DNA of 64,000 nucleotides from the NCBI RefSeq assembly GCF_041060425.1, contig NZ_JAULBC010000007.1, forward strand, positions 372,001 through 436,000, read 5' to 3'. This document shows, one piece after another, positions 53,539-63,154 of the stretch (position 1 is its first letter; every line of letters starts with the position of its first letter). Both the position numbers and the translations under genes were made by a program. Below the pieces are notes generated by a model that was not told the origin of the DNA, made no database searches, and saw only the letters and a program-made list of their open reading frames with translations. This DNA comes from Danxiaibacter flavus (GTDB taxonomy: Bacteria; Bacteroidota; Bacteroidia; Chitinophagales; Chitinophagaceae).

Positions 53539-55790
53539 GTTACTATTCCTTCATAATACGGATTGTCATCCTGTTGCTCCTGCCGCTTAGCCTAGGTGCG
53601 CAGCAGCAAGCCAACCCGGAATATATCAGCCGTTTACTGGAGACTGCAAAAGCGGACACGGCTACCGTCAGCGAACTGCAACGTGCCGGTGAATTTTTCC
53701 TATATAAACCGGGGGCCAATCCTGATGACATGGGCATGGTGCACCGCTTTGCCTCGAAGATCGAATCCATAAGCGCCGGCATACATTACCTCAAAGGACA
53801 AGCAATGGGCAAATTGCTGCATGCACAGGCGTACCGGGAAGCGGGTTCAAAACAAGGGCGGCAATTATGTGAAGAAGCGGTAGCTATGCTTCGGAACAGT
53901 AATCTTCGCCAGCTTTATGCCCAGGCGATTATTGAACTTGGCGGAACTTACGCCAATACCCAGCAAGACCTGCCGGTCAAAATAGACTACTATCGCCAGG
54001 GAGCAGAAATGCTCGGCCAGATGGGTGACAAGCTTTCAGAAGCAAAACTAAAAGAGTTTATCGCCGAGCTGCTGCAGTTAAATGGCAGCAACCGGGAATC
54101 AATCGCGATGCTGAATGAAACACTTGCTATTTACCAGTCAGCGGGGTACCCGAGACTCCATGGTCTCTATTCCGTAATGGCAGAAAGCTACCACCGACTG
54201 GACGATTTTGTTGAATCGTTGCGTTATAACCTGATGGCCGTTGATGTCGGAGAAAAACTGGAGGACACAGGCGAACTGATGACAACGGTGTATAATCGTG
54301 TTGGGTTGAACTATTATAGCATTCAATATTTCGACCAGGCGCTGGACTATTTTAATAAAGCGCTTGCCGGCGCACACTACAACAGAGATACACCTGTTAT
54401 CCAGAATATGCTGGTTAATATCGCCGATGCACTTCGTGGTAAAGGACAACACAGGCGAAGCCTGGACACACTCGCTATGGCTGCAACCTATGGCCCGACA
54501 ACAGAGGATGATGACAAAATACACGTGTACCAGACCTATCTGAAAAACTACCTGGCATTGAAGGGGTACGCCAACGCTGATAAGTATAGCAAGAAGCTCT
54601 TGCAGATTTACCAGCATGATAAACTGTCCGGCACCATGAACCAGGTTGTACGTATGTCGGCAGTCGCCTACTTACAGGCGCGTGAACGTTTTGAAGAAAC
54701 AATTCCACTTCTGGCTGCCTTTGATCGTGACAAAGACAGTGCATTCCTGCCGCTCGCCCGTAAAGTCGAAGCCGCCTATCTTTTTTTTAGAACAGACTCT
54801 GCGCTCGGTCATTTGTCTGCTGCTATTACGCGGCACGAACAATACAAAATGCTATCTGATTCTTTGACAAACATCAACCAGGCCCGGCAACTTGGTGTGT
54901 TGCAATTACAGTTTGAAACACAGCAAAAAGATAAGAATATCGAGATACTGACACAAAAAAGTAAGCTGCAGGACGCATCTCTTCAAAAAGAAAAAATGTT
55001 TCGCAATGTTTTTGTCGTAGGTGTATGTATGCTGGCCGTAGTGTCATCTCTCCTCTATAACCGCTACCGGTATAAGACACGTTCCAATCAAAAACTGGAG
55101 AGTAAACAGAAGAAAATTAACCAGCAGAATGAGGTACTTAAAAAACTGGTCGACGAAAAAGAATGGCTATTAAAGGAGGTGCATCATCGCGTTAAAAACA
55201 ATTTACAGATCGTGATCAGTTTACTCAATACCCAGTCCGAATATCTCAACAACGCCGATGCAATCGCCGCGATACGCAACAGTCAGCACAGGATGCATGC
55301 GATGTCGCTTATCCACCAGCGACTCTACCAGGTGGAAAATCTGGGTAAAATTGATATGGAATGGTATGTACGGGAGTTGATTACATACATGAAAGAATCC
55401 TTTGAATATACCGATAAGATCCGTTTCGTGGTAGACGTAAAGCAGGTATGCCTGGATTCAGCACAGGCGGTGCCTGTTGGGCTCATCATCAATGAGGCGG
55501 TAACCAATGCAATCAAATATGCATTCCCGAACGGGCGACCGGGAACCATAACCCTTGCGTTGAAACATGCTGCTGAGGGAGGTTGTTTGTTGCAAATCTC
55601 AGATGATGGCGTGGGATTGCCGCAGGACTACGATGTCGAACAAGGCGATTCCCTGGGCATGAGCCTGATGCATGGACTGGCTGACCAACTGGATGGAACA
55701 CTGCAACTAACAACCGGAGAAAACGGCGTTCGGATTACGCTGGCTTTTAAATGTCGCTTTTTACAAACAAACACCCTTCAAATTGCGTAA
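53535..55790 (+). CDS. TPR-containing membrane histidine kinase (HisKA_2/HATPase type)
   Basis: A 751-residue kinase. Signal or N-terminal helix (IIRIVILLLLPLSLGAQQ), then TPR-like sensor repeats from about 60 to 460. One transmembrane helix at about 493-513 (NVFVVGVCMLAVVSSLLYN), a coiled coil, then the phosphoacceptor H-box VHHRVKNNLQIVISLL (His550/551) of the HisKA_2 family and an HATPase_c domain (NEAVTNAIKYAFPNGRPG, SDDGVGLPQ). TPR sensors of this kind sense proteins or peptides in the periplasm. It is followed three bases later by its response regulator. Confidence 0.94.
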   Translation: MSYYSFIIRIVILLLLPLSLGAQQQANPEYISRLLETAKADTATVSELQRAGEFFLYKPGANPDDMGMVHRFASKIESISAGIHYLKGQAMGKLLHAQAYREAGSKQGRQLCEEAVAMLRNSNLRQLYAQAIIELGGTYANTQQDLPVKIDYYRQGAEMLGQMGDKLSEAKLKEFIAELLQLNGSNRESIAMLNETLAIYQSAGYPRLHGLYSVMAESYHRLDDFVESLRYNLMAVDVGEKLEDTGELMTTVYNRVGLNYYSIQYFDQALDYFNKALAGAHYNRDTPVIQNMLVNIADALRGKGQHRRSLDTLAMAATYGPTTEDDDKIHVYQTYLKNYLALKGYANADKYSKKLLQIYQHDKLSGTMNQVVRMSAVAYLQARERFEETIPLLAAFDRDKDSAFLPLARKVEAAYLFFRTDSALGHLSAAITRHEQYKMLSDSLTNINQARQLGVLQLQFETQQKDKNIEILTQKSKLQDASLQKEKMFRNVFVVGVCMLAVVSSLLYNRYRYKTRSNQKLESKQKKINQQNEVLKKLVDEKEWLLKEVHHRVKNNLQIVISLLNTQSEYLNNADAIAAIRNSQHRMHAMSLIHQRLYQVENLGKIDMEWYVRELITYMKESFEYTDKIRFVVDVKQVCLDSAQAVPVGLIINEAVTNAIKYAFPNGRPGTITLALKHAAEGGCLLQISDDGVGLPQDYDVEQGDSLGMSLMHGLADQLDGTLQLTTGENGVRITLAFKCRFLQTNTLQIA

Positions 55791-55793
55791 TAG

Positions 55794-57152
55794 ATGTCTT
55801 TAGGAAAAATACTAATTGTCGAAGATGAATTTATCGTTGCCAACGATTTACGCATTATGCTTATGAGGGCGGGCTATACAGTTTGCGGCATAGCCTCCTC
55901 CGTGGAAGGTGCGCGCAAGCTGATCGATGCAAAAAAACCGGACTGGGTGCTGCTGGATATTACATTGAAGACCGCACTGTCAGGTATTGAACTGGGGAAA
56001 GAACTCTCGGAACAAAAAAAGCCTTTTTTATACATTTCTGCTAATACCAGCCAGGCTACACTTGAGGAAGCGAAGACGACCCAACCGTATGGCTTTCTTG
56101 TAAAGCCGTTCAGGGAAAAAGACCTGCTGGTGATGCTTGATATTGCCCGCTACAGGTACGGTATCGAAACAGGCAGCATACTTACACGTAATGCTACGGA
56201 CAGCAGGAATATCGACTTTTCTGAAATTATCGGACGCGGACCAGCGGTAATGAAGGCACTGAGCAAGGTAAAAACTGTGGCGCCGACAAATACGTCGGTA
56301 CTGCTGCTCGGAGAAAGCGGCACCGGCAAAGAACGGTTCGCCCAGGCGATTCACCGGAATTCGAACCGACAGAACAATGTCCTTGTTATCGTTAACTGCG
56401 CCGCGTTACCGGTGTCGCTGTTGGAGTCAGAACTCTTCGGTCACGAAAAAGGCGCATTTACTGGTGCCAATACACGGCGTACAGGCAAGTTTCAACTCGC
56501 TGACGGTGGGACCATCTTTCTCGACGAAATTGGGGAGTTACCATTGGAAGCACAGGTAAAACTACTTCGTGTGCTACAGGAAAAAGAAGTACAGCGACTT
56601 GGAGGCAACACTACAGAAAAAGTGGACGTGCGTATTGTAGCAGCCACCAACAGAAACCTTGAAAAAGAAGTGGCTGATGGCAGATTCCGATTAGACCTCT
56701 ACTATCGCCTGAATGTTTTCCCCATCGAACTGCCGCCTTTACGTGAACGCAAAGAAGACATCGAACCACTGGTACAGCATTTCCTGGCAAAGTTTTCCAA
56801 AGCCGCAGGCAGGCCTCAGCCACGCGTTAATTCCGAAGTCATGGACGCGCTGATCGAATACCAGTGGCCGGGTAATATACGTGAGCTCGAACATATGGTT
56901 GAACGCCTTGTGCTATTGGCAGAAGAAGATGAAGTGAAGCATGTTGAGTTACCTGTTCACCTGGATAATAAGATGCCCACTTCCATGCTCGAGACAATGG
57001 AAGAAATGGAGCGAAACCATATCATGCGCGCACTCACACTTGCTAAAGGAAAGGTAGCCGGCAAAGGTGGCGCGGCAGAACTATTAGACATGCCTGTCCA
57101 AACGGTCTATTCTAAAATGAAACGGCTCGGCATCACCGCAGCCTATAAATAA
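55794..57152 (+). CDS. NtrC-family response regulator (receiver, sigma-54 AAA+, Fis HTH)
   Basis: A 452-residue regulator. Receiver domain at 1-120 with acidic pair Glu10/Asp11, phosphoacceptor Asp55 (VLLDITL) and Lys104 (LVKPF). AAA+ domain: Walker A GESGTGKE (173-180), sigma-54 loop GAFTGA (220-225), Walker B TIFLDEIG. Fis-type HTH at the end (GGAAELLDMPVQTVYSKMKR). It is the partner of the upstream kinase. Pairing a HisKA_2 kinase with an NtrC-type regulator is less common than the HisKA/NtrC pairing. Target promoters inside the window were not recognised. Confidence 0.95.
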   Translation: MSLGKILIVEDEFIVANDLRIMLMRAGYTVCGIASSVEGARKLIDAKKPDWVLLDITLKTALSGIELGKELSEQKKPFLYISANTSQATLEEAKTTQPYGFLVKPFREKDLLVMLDIARYRYGIETGSILTRNATDSRNIDFSEIIGRGPAVMKALSKVKTVAPTNTSVLLLGESGTGKERFAQAIHRNSNRQNNVLVIVNCAALPVSLLESELFGHEKGAFTGANTRRTGKFQLADGGTIFLDEIGELPLEAQVKLLRVLQEKEVQRLGGNTTEKVDVRIVAATNRNLEKEVADGRFRLDLYYRLNVFPIELPPLRERKEDIEPLVQHFLAKFSKAAGRPQPRVNSEVMDALIEYQWPGNIRELEHMVERLVLLAEEDEVKHVELPVHLDNKMPTSMLETMEEMERNHIMRALTLAKGKVAGKGGAAELLDMPVQTVYSKMKRLGITAAYK

Positions 57153-57181
57153 TTACCGTCGATTAATTGTGAAAAAATATC

Positions 57182-57814
57182 ATGGAAAAAGAAACATCCC
57201 GCATAGAAGCTTTCAGCGACGCAGTATTTGCAATTGCGATCACTCTGCTGGTGCTGGAACTACATGTTCCACCCATAGAGGCTGCAAGCCATCAACCCGG
57301 CGGGCTGACAGCAGCGTTGACAACACTCTGGCCCTCCTATCTTGCCTTCGGCCTGTCTTTTTTCAGCATTTATATTATGTGGGTGAACCATCACAAATTG
57401 TTTAAGCAGATCTACAAACGCAGTTCGCCGCTGATGTTTGCAAATGGCCTTATTTTGTTCTTAGCTACCTGCATATCCTTCCCAACTGCATTGTTGGCGG
57501 AATATATCAACACATCCTATATCAACACGGCTGTTGCGTTATATACAGCCTTATTTGTTTGTATCAACCTTTCTTTTAACCTGCTGTGGTGGCTTGCGTC
57601 CAAAGACAGCAGTTTACTACGTCCGGGTCTTACCAGCCAACATATCAGGGCCATCAAAAGAAACTATCTCTATGGTATACCCATTCATGTGCTGGCCTGC
57701 CTGTTGTCATTTTTTTATCCTGTCATTGCATTACTGGTATGCGCCTGTCTTTGGACTTATTGGGCATTTACTTCCGGAAAACTTGACATGGTAAAAGAAG
57801 AAAGTACATCATAA
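57182..57814 (+). CDS. TMEM175-family (DUF1211) potassium channel
   Basis: A 210-residue membrane protein with six helices. The TMEM175 signature RIEAFSDAVFAIAITLLVLE is at residues 6-25. Members form K+ channels or, in bacteria, channels gated by other signals. It is the next gene in the same direction, 29 bases after the response regulator. Ion homeostasis under electrophile stress, where potassium efflux is common, is a plausible role (inference). Confidence 0.93.
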   Translation: MEKETSRIEAFSDAVFAIAITLLVLELHVPPIEAASHQPGGLTAALTTLWPSYLAFGLSFFSIYIMWVNHHKLFKQIYKRSSPLMFANGLILFLATCISFPTALLAEYINTSYINTAVALYTALFVCINLSFNLLWWLASKDSSLLRPGLTSQHIRAIKRNYLYGIPIHVLACLLSFFYPVIALLVCACLWTYWAFTSGKLDMVKEESTS

Positions 57815-57860
57815 ACGCATTTTTTACTCCTCATTTTTAATCCAAATAAAAAACACAGTT

Positions 57861-58682
57861 ATGAGCAGGATCACAGTAAAAGACGGAACAGAAATTTATT
57901 ACAAAGATTGGGGTACCGGACAACCACTCGTATTCCACCATGGATGGCCGCTGTCAAGCGACGATTGGGACGCACAGATGATTTTCTTTTTACACCAGGG
58001 ATACCGTGTTATTGCGCTTGACCGCAGGGGACATGGCAGATCAAGCCAAACGGCTGTTGGCCACGACATGGATACCTACGCATCCGACGTTGCAGCACTC
58101 ACAGAAGCGCTCGATCTAAAGAATGCCGTGCATATCGGACATTCGACTGGTGGTGGTGAAGTTATTCGCTATGCTGCCAAATATGGCAAAGGCCGTGTTG
58201 CAAAAGCAGTACTGGTAAGCGCGGTAACGCCTATTATGGTTCAAAATGAAAACAACCCTGACGGTGTTCCGCTGTCTGTGTTCGATGATATACGCAATAG
58301 CACAGCTACAAACAGGCAGCAATTCTTCCAGGATTTTACTATCCCATTCTATGGCTATAACCGCGAAGGTGCGAACGTGTCTCAGGGTGTTCGCGACAAC
58401 TGGTGGCGCCAGGGCATGATGGGAGCTATAACAGCGCACTATGATTGTATCAAGGCTTTTTCAGAAACAGATTTTACAGAAGACTTAAAGAGCGTAGACA
58501 TCCCGGTGCTTGTGTTGCATGGCGAAGATGACCAGATCGTTCCGTTTGCTGCCTCAGGCGCTAAGGCGGTTAAGCTGTTAAAAAACGGGAAGCTGATTTC
58601 TTACCCGGGATTCCCACACGGAATGCCGACAACAGAGGCTGCAACGATCAACCGTGACCTGCTGGCATTTATTAAAGCATAA
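57861..58682 (+). CDS. Cofactor-free chloroperoxidase-type alpha/beta hydrolase
   Basis: A 273-residue hydrolase of the non-haem chloroperoxidase/arylesterase group. Oxyanion and nucleophile: HHGWPLSSDDW and GHSTGGGE (Ser95). Catalytic Asp224 (HGEDDQIVP) and His253 (GFPHGMP). Cytoplasmic. Such enzymes hydrolyse aromatic esters and form peracids. It could act on phenolic esters. A related gene is broken at 44652-45096, suggesting the family was present in duplicate here. Confidence 0.93.
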   Translation: MSRITVKDGTEIYYKDWGTGQPLVFHHGWPLSSDDWDAQMIFFLHQGYRVIALDRRGHGRSSQTAVGHDMDTYASDVAALTEALDLKNAVHIGHSTGGGEVIRYAAKYGKGRVAKAVLVSAVTPIMVQNENNPDGVPLSVFDDIRNSTATNRQQFFQDFTIPFYGYNREGANVSQGVRDNWWRQGMMGAITAHYDCIKAFSETDFTEDLKSVDIPVLVLHGEDDQIVPFAASGAKAVKLLKNGKLISYPGFPHGMPTTEAATINRDLLAFIKA

Positions 58683-58696
58683 CCATGCTGCGATCG

Positions 58697-58723
58697 GGCC
58701 GCCGGTAGTTGATACCGGCGGCC
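58697..58723 (+). terminator. GC-rich hairpin downstream of the chloroperoxidase gene
   Basis: GGCCGCCGGTA (58697-58707) pairs perfectly with TACCGGCGGCC (58713-58723) around a five-base loop, followed by TGTATTCTG rather than a T run. Partial terminator or mRNA-stabilising hairpin. The following 86 bases have no other gene. Confidence 0.55.
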
Positions 58724-58809
58724 TGTATTCTGTTCGTTATGCTGCACAGCAACTTTCCAGACAGCACATCACTTATCATTACCCATCCGGGTATTAAAAC
58801 ATATACACG

Positions 58810-59538
58810 ATGGCACAATACATTTATCATAAGGCAGACACTCGTGGACATGATCACCACGAATGGCTGGATAGCAAAAAGACATTCAGCTTTGGCGATT
58901 ATTACAATCCTGAACGCATGGGTTTTGGCGCATTGCGGGTACTAAACGATGATACGCTGCCCGGGAGAAAAGGTTTCGGGTCGCACCCACATGATAACAT
59001 GGAAATTATCAGCATACCGCTTAAAGGCAGCCTGGTACATGAAGACTCTGTAGGTAACAAAGCTATTGCCGCTACGGGTTCAGTGCAGGTAATGCACGCC
59101 GGCAGCGGGCTGTTTCACAGCGAGTATAATAACAGCGTGGAAGAAGAGGCTGAATTCCTGCAGATATGGATATACCCCGAAGACCTCAACACATCGCCGC
59201 GTTATACTTTAGGTGTGTTGCCATTGATAACAGACGTAGATGTGCTGCATACGTTTATCGGGCCCGGCAGCCTCGATGGACTAACCGTTCGAAAAGACAC
59301 CTGGTTTAGCTATGGCGTATTTAGCAGTGGCCACACCTTTAATTACGTAATCCGTAAAGCAGCCAATGGCATTGATGTATTTGTCATTAGTGGCAGTTTT
59401 TTCGTGGACGGAAAATTACTCTCACAAAGAGACGGTATGGGCATCCGGAACGCAACAGCGATCGACATTGAAACGCTCGGTGCTGAGGCACGGTTACTCG
59501 TAATAGAAATCCCCATGGACATACATGATCAAAACTGA
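58810..59538 (+). CDS. Pirin-family protein
   Basis: A 242-residue bicupin. The N-terminal pirin metal motif is visible in WLDSKKTFSFGDYYNPERMG, GFGSHPHDNMEIISIPLKGS and MHAGSGLFHSEYN, giving the His-His-Glu-His ligands. Pirins act as quercetin 2,3-dioxygenases or redox-sensing cofactors. The C-terminal cupin continues from about residue 130. It lies between the hydrolase and a degenerate receiver gene in a compact operon. Confidence 0.93.
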   Translation: MAQYIYHKADTRGHDHHEWLDSKKTFSFGDYYNPERMGFGALRVLNDDTLPGRKGFGSHPHDNMEIISIPLKGSLVHEDSVGNKAIAATGSVQVMHAGSGLFHSEYNNSVEEEAEFLQIWIYPEDLNTSPRYTLGVLPLITDVDVLHTFIGPGSLDGLTVRKDTWFSYGVFSSGHTFNYVIRKAANGIDVFVISGSFFVDGKLLSQRDGMGIRNATAIDIETLGAEARLLVIEIPMDIHDQN

Positions 59539-59544
59539 AAACTA

Positions 59545-59865
59545 ATGAAACAAGCAACACAACTGCAATTATTGGCAGTAGGATACGATACGGCCATGAT
59601 GGAGGTTATTGAAAGATTGCTCAACAGCCATGCAGACTGGAAAGGCACTGTTGCGCATAGCAAACAGGAAGGCATAGAAAAAATGAAAAAGAATCGCTAT
59701 GATGCTGTATTGCTTTGTGCAGGTGTTACCGCAGCAGATGAAACAGCGTTTCGTGCAACCGTAGAGGAAGAGGGACTGACCACTAAAATCATCAGGCATT
59801 ACGGAGGCGGCAGCGGCCTTTTGGAAAATGAATTACGCGCTGCATTCAATCAAAGCGGACTTTAA
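59545..59865 (+). CDS. Small degenerate receiver-like protein
   Basis: A 106-residue protein not matching a named family to my knowledge. The alternating strand/helix pattern resembles a response-regulator receiver: strand one LQLLAVGYD, strand three DAVLLCAG and strand five TKIIRHYGG. But the acidic pair, the phosphorylated Asp (its place is held by Cys in LLCAG) and the conserved Lys are absent. It might be a phosphorylation-independent regulator of the pirin or dioxygenase genes. Only 6 and 12 bases separate it from its neighbours. Confidence 0.7.
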   Translation: MKQATQLQLLAVGYDTAMMEVIERLLNSHADWKGTVAHSKQEGIEKMKKNRYDAVLLCAGVTAADETAFRATVEEEGLTTKIIRHYGGGSGLLENELRAAFNQSGL

Positions 59866-59877
59866 AAAAACTGAACA

Positions 59878-60813
59878 ATGAACGATCAAATATTGGGGCT
59901 GCACCATATTACAGCTATTGCGGCAAACGCACAACGAAACCACGACTTTTATACAAACATCCTTGGCCTTAGGATGGTAAAGAAGACCGTTAATTTTGAT
60001 GACCCGGGTACCTATCATTTTTATTATGGCAATGAAAATGGTACACCAGGTACAATACTTACTTTTTTTCCCTGGAAAGGCATCGGGCAAGGCCACAACG
60101 GTACAGGTATGGCCACTGATATTGCTTATGCAGTACCTGCAGGAAGTTTTGATGCGTGGAAAGAAAGGTTTACACGTTTTAATGTGCCATTCTCAGAAGC
60201 AACAGAACGCTTTGGCGAACACTACCTTTCTTTCACAGATCCTGACGGACTAAGCATTAGCCTGGTAGCACCACAAAAAGAAGATGCAAGAGCGCCATGG
60301 CAGACAGCAGAAGTAAAAGCAGACATGGCCACAAAAGGTTTCCATAGCACCACTTTATCTCTACGAAAAATAGATGCAACAGCCAGTGTACTGACAGACA
60401 TATTCGGCTATCATTTGCTGGCACAGGAAGGCAACCGCTATCGCTTTACAACCGATGCTGTAGAAACAGCTGGCATCATAGACCTGTTGGAATTGCCTGA
60501 CGGAAAATCCGGGTATAATGCAGCAGGCACTAACCATCATGTGGCATTCAGGGTAGCTAATGAAACAATACAGATGAATTTTCATGAAAAAGTATTGAGC
60601 AAAGGTTTGCAGATAACACCCAAGATCGATCGTGATTATTTTTTCTCTTTGTATTTCCGAGAGCCGGGTGGTGTACTGTTTGAAATAGCTACCGACAATC
60701 CTGGTTTTACTGTTGACGAACCTTTGGCAGAGCTGGGCAATAACCTGAAGCTTCCGAAACAATATGAACCAATGAGAGCTGAGATTGAAAAAGCATTGCC
60801 TGTTTTAAAATAA
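59878..60813 (+). CDS. Ring-cleaving dioxygenase of the VOC family (MhqO/LinE-like)
   Basis: A 311-residue protein with two VOC modules (about 1-150 and 155-311). It has the MhqO-type pattern: GLHHITAIAANAQRN, FYTNILGLRMVKKTV, TILTFFPWKGIGQG, and GFHSTTLSLRKID to start the second module. The metal-binding His and Glu residues (HHIT, then GTNHHVAFR and FEIATDNPGF) are conserved. Such enzymes cleave hydroquinones or chlorinated hydroquinones. In Bacillus subtilis, MhqO is induced by methylhydroquinone and catechol. Here it lies downstream of pirin and upstream of an exporter. Confidence 0.92.
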   Translation: MNDQILGLHHITAIAANAQRNHDFYTNILGLRMVKKTVNFDDPGTYHFYYGNENGTPGTILTFFPWKGIGQGHNGTGMATDIAYAVPAGSFDAWKERFTRFNVPFSEATERFGEHYLSFTDPDGLSISLVAPQKEDARAPWQTAEVKADMATKGFHSTTLSLRKIDATASVLTDIFGYHLLAQEGNRYRFTTDAVETAGIIDLLELPDGKSGYNAAGTNHHVAFRVANETIQMNFHEKVLSKGLQITPKIDRDYFFSLYFREPGGVLFEIATDNPGFTVDEPLAELGNNLKLPKQYEPMRAEIEKALPVLK

Positions 60814-60839
60814 TTAATTAACCGCAGTATCGTCATATC

Positions 60840-62108
60840 ATGATAGAAGCACCATCTGCTTTTGCGCCGTTAAAAGAGCGTTTATTCCGGACACTTTGGA
60901 TCGCTGCATTTGTCTCCAACGTTGGCACCTGGATGCAAAATGTTGGTGTGAGCTGGCTGGCCGCCTCGTTGTCGGTTTCGCCCGTTATGATATCGCTGAT
61001 ACAAACGGCGGCATCATTGCCGGCCCTATTGTTCAGCTACCCTGCAGGTGTTATCTCCGATCACGCAGACAGGCGGCGGTTGCTAATCGGCTTGCAGGTT
61101 TTCCTCTTTATCGTAGTGCTGCTATTATTTATTTTTTCGCAGCAGCAATGGTTAACGATGCGTTCTTTATTGGTGTTTACGTTTCTTGTCGGTGCAGGTA
61201 TTGCATTCACAACACCCGTGTGGCAGGCCATTACACCGGAAGTAGTCAGCAAACCTTTAATGAAAGAAGCCATTGCGCTCAATGGTGTCAACTTTAACCT
61301 GGCACGCGCTATCGGCCCGGCACTCGGAGGTCTCATGCTGGTAGCGTTAGGCATCAAGAGCATTTTTCTTTTCAATGCAGTTTCTTTTCTTGCATTGATT
61401 GCAGGCTTATATAGCTGGAGTAACACACCGGCAACTTTTAAAAAGAATTCTTTTGGTAAAACGGCGATGGAGGGACTACTTGCTGTACGCCGCTCCACTC
61501 CTTTTTTACACCTTTTGCTACGTACCGTTTCCTTTACCGCTTTTGTAAGCATACTCTTTGCGTTTTTACCTCAGCTATCCAAATACCAATGGCACCAGGA
61601 CAGCAGCCAATACACGCTGCTTTGGGTAAGCCTTGGCATAGGTTCTTTGATCGGCAGTTACCTGTATGGTTTTTGGAACAGAACTGCGGGCGCCGCAACA
61701 ATCATCTTCGTCAGCTGCCTCGTAATAGCCAGTTGCCTGCTCTTACTTACATGGGCGAAGGACAGTTATAGCATTAACCTCATTCTCCTCATCATGGGTA
61801 TTGCATGGATCAATGCAACATCAACTTTAAATGTGTTGGCGCAACAACTATCGCCTGCGGCCTTTAAAGGCCGGTTTCTCGCGGTTAACGTAACCGTTTT
61901 TCAGACATCCATCGCACTCTCCAGCATTGGCTGGGGCGCACTTGCCAGCATGCTGTCTGTAATGATGGTAGTACGGATTGCAGCAATCGGTATGGCGCTG
62001 GTGGCAATACTCCTGCTGTTTATTCCGATGGAAGATGAAGCAGTAGAGATAGCAGGCACGGTTGCCTGCAGTGACCCGTTGCTGCAATACCAACGCAACA
62101 AACGTTAG
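60840..62108 (+). CDS. MFS transporter (MFS_3/EntS-like)
   Basis: A 422-residue inner-membrane protein with about 12 helices. Start of the MFS fold: LFRTLWIAAFVSNVGTWMQN and the family motif ISDHADRRRLLIGLQ between helices 2 and 3. Similar transporters export enterobactin and drugs. In the island it probably exports a toxic aromatic or its product (inference). Confidence 0.92.
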   Translation: MIEAPSAFAPLKERLFRTLWIAAFVSNVGTWMQNVGVSWLAASLSVSPVMISLIQTAASLPALLFSYPAGVISDHADRRRLLIGLQVFLFIVVLLLFIFSQQQWLTMRSLLVFTFLVGAGIAFTTPVWQAITPEVVSKPLMKEAIALNGVNFNLARAIGPALGGLMLVALGIKSIFLFNAVSFLALIAGLYSWSNTPATFKKNSFGKTAMEGLLAVRRSTPFLHLLLRTVSFTAFVSILFAFLPQLSKYQWHQDSSQYTLLWVSLGIGSLIGSYLYGFWNRTAGAATIIFVSCLVIASCLLLLTWAKDSYSINLILLIMGIAWINATSTLNVLAQQLSPAAFKGRFLAVNVTVFQTSIALSSIGWGALASMLSVMMVVRIAAIGMALVAILLLFIPMEDEAVEIAGTVACSDPLLQYQRNKR

Positions 62109-62125
62109 CCTGTTTAAAAAAAATT

Positions 62126-62752
62126 ATGCATAAAGAAAACATTATTACTGTGGGTAAGCCGATCAATGAAGCATCTAAAGCGCTCATTATGATACATGGC
62201 AGAGGTGCGTCTGCTAATGATATACTATCACTGGCAGCATACTTACCTGTTAGCGAGTATGCATTACTTGCACCACAGGCTACCAACTTTACCTGGTACC
62301 CTCTATCATTCCTGGCCCCGCCTGTGGAGAACGAGCCCTGGCTTTCTTCGGCACTTGGCTTATTAAAAAAGACTATAGACTGCATACAGGAATATGGTAT
62401 CGATAAGAGGAATATATTTTTTCTCGGTTTCTCACAAGGCGCTTGCCTCATGCTTGAATTCGTCGCGAGAAATGCAGCACGCTATGGAGGTGCAGTGGCT
62501 TTCACCGGCGGCCTCATCGGCGACAAAATATACCAGGATAACTATACAGGCACCTTTGAAGGCATGCCTGTTTTCATTGGCAGTTCTAATCCTGACATGC
62601 ATGTCCCGGCAGAACGGGTACACGCATCATCTGCTATGCTACGTGCAATGGGCGCCAATGTAACCGAAAAAATCTATGATAATATGGGGCACACGATCAT
62701 AGAAGATGAGATCAAACAGGCAACGGACCTTGTATTTAATCCGGCACACTAA
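62126..62752 (+). CDS. Phospholipase/carboxylesterase (MhqD-like)
   Basis: A 208-residue alpha/beta hydrolase. Oxyanion region MIHGRGASANDILSLAAYL, nucleophile elbow LGFSQGACLML (Ser), Asp in GSSNPDMHVP and His in MGHTIIEDE. Same family as MhqD, the carboxylesterase encoded by the quinone-resistance regulon of Bacillus subtilis. It follows the MFS gene by 17 bases and reinforces the MhqNOP-MhqD-like content of this island. Confidence 0.92.
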   Translation: MHKENIITVGKPINEASKALIMIHGRGASANDILSLAAYLPVSEYALLAPQATNFTWYPLSFLAPPVENEPWLSSALGLLKKTIDCIQEYGIDKRNIFFLGFSQGACLMLEFVARNAARYGGAVAFTGGLIGDKIYQDNYTGTFEGMPVFIGSSNPDMHVPAERVHASSAMLRAMGANVTEKIYDNMGHTIIEDEIKQATDLVFNPAH

Positions 62753-62806
62753 AACATGCCCTCATGTTACGAGGTACGTTTCACTAAAACGCATAAAGAA
62801 CAAAAG

Positions 62807-63145
62807 ATGGAACCTGTAGTAAACAATAGCAGTGAGCAGCAATTTGAGATAGAAACTGACGGATCAAAAGCGTACCTCACTTACCGGTTTTACAAGCAAA
62901 GCATCGCATTCATGCATACGTTTGTGCCGGAACAATTGAAAGGACAAGGCATAGCTTCCATGCTTGCAACCGCAGCTTTTGCCCATGCAAAAGAAATGAA
63001 AAAACAAGTGATGGTCTATTGTCCGTTCGTAGCGTCTTTTATAAAAAAACACCCGGAGTACGAGGCTCAATTAGATCCTGCATACCATAACAAACGCCAA
63101 CCTGCTGCCGATGTCTTTAGCAAAACAAAAAACGCAAATCAATAA
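62807..63145 (+). CDS. YjdJ-type GNAT N-acetyltransferase
   Basis: A 112-residue acetyltransferase of the small YjdJ/NAT group. I place the start at ATG 62807, as relatives begin near VVNNSSEQQFE; an upstream in-frame ATG at 62756 would add 17 residues and lie only 3 bases past the previous gene. The acetyl-CoA loop QLKGQGIASMLATAAF and the following VMVYCPFVASFIKKHPEY are typical. Substrate unknown. Confidence 0.87.
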   Translation: MEPVVNNSSEQQFEIETDGSKAYLTYRFYKQSIAFMHTFVPEQLKGQGIASMLATAAFAHAKEMKKQVMVYCPFVASFIKKHPEYEAQLDPAYHNKRQPAADVFSKTKNANQ

Positions 63146-63154
63146 ATAGACATT

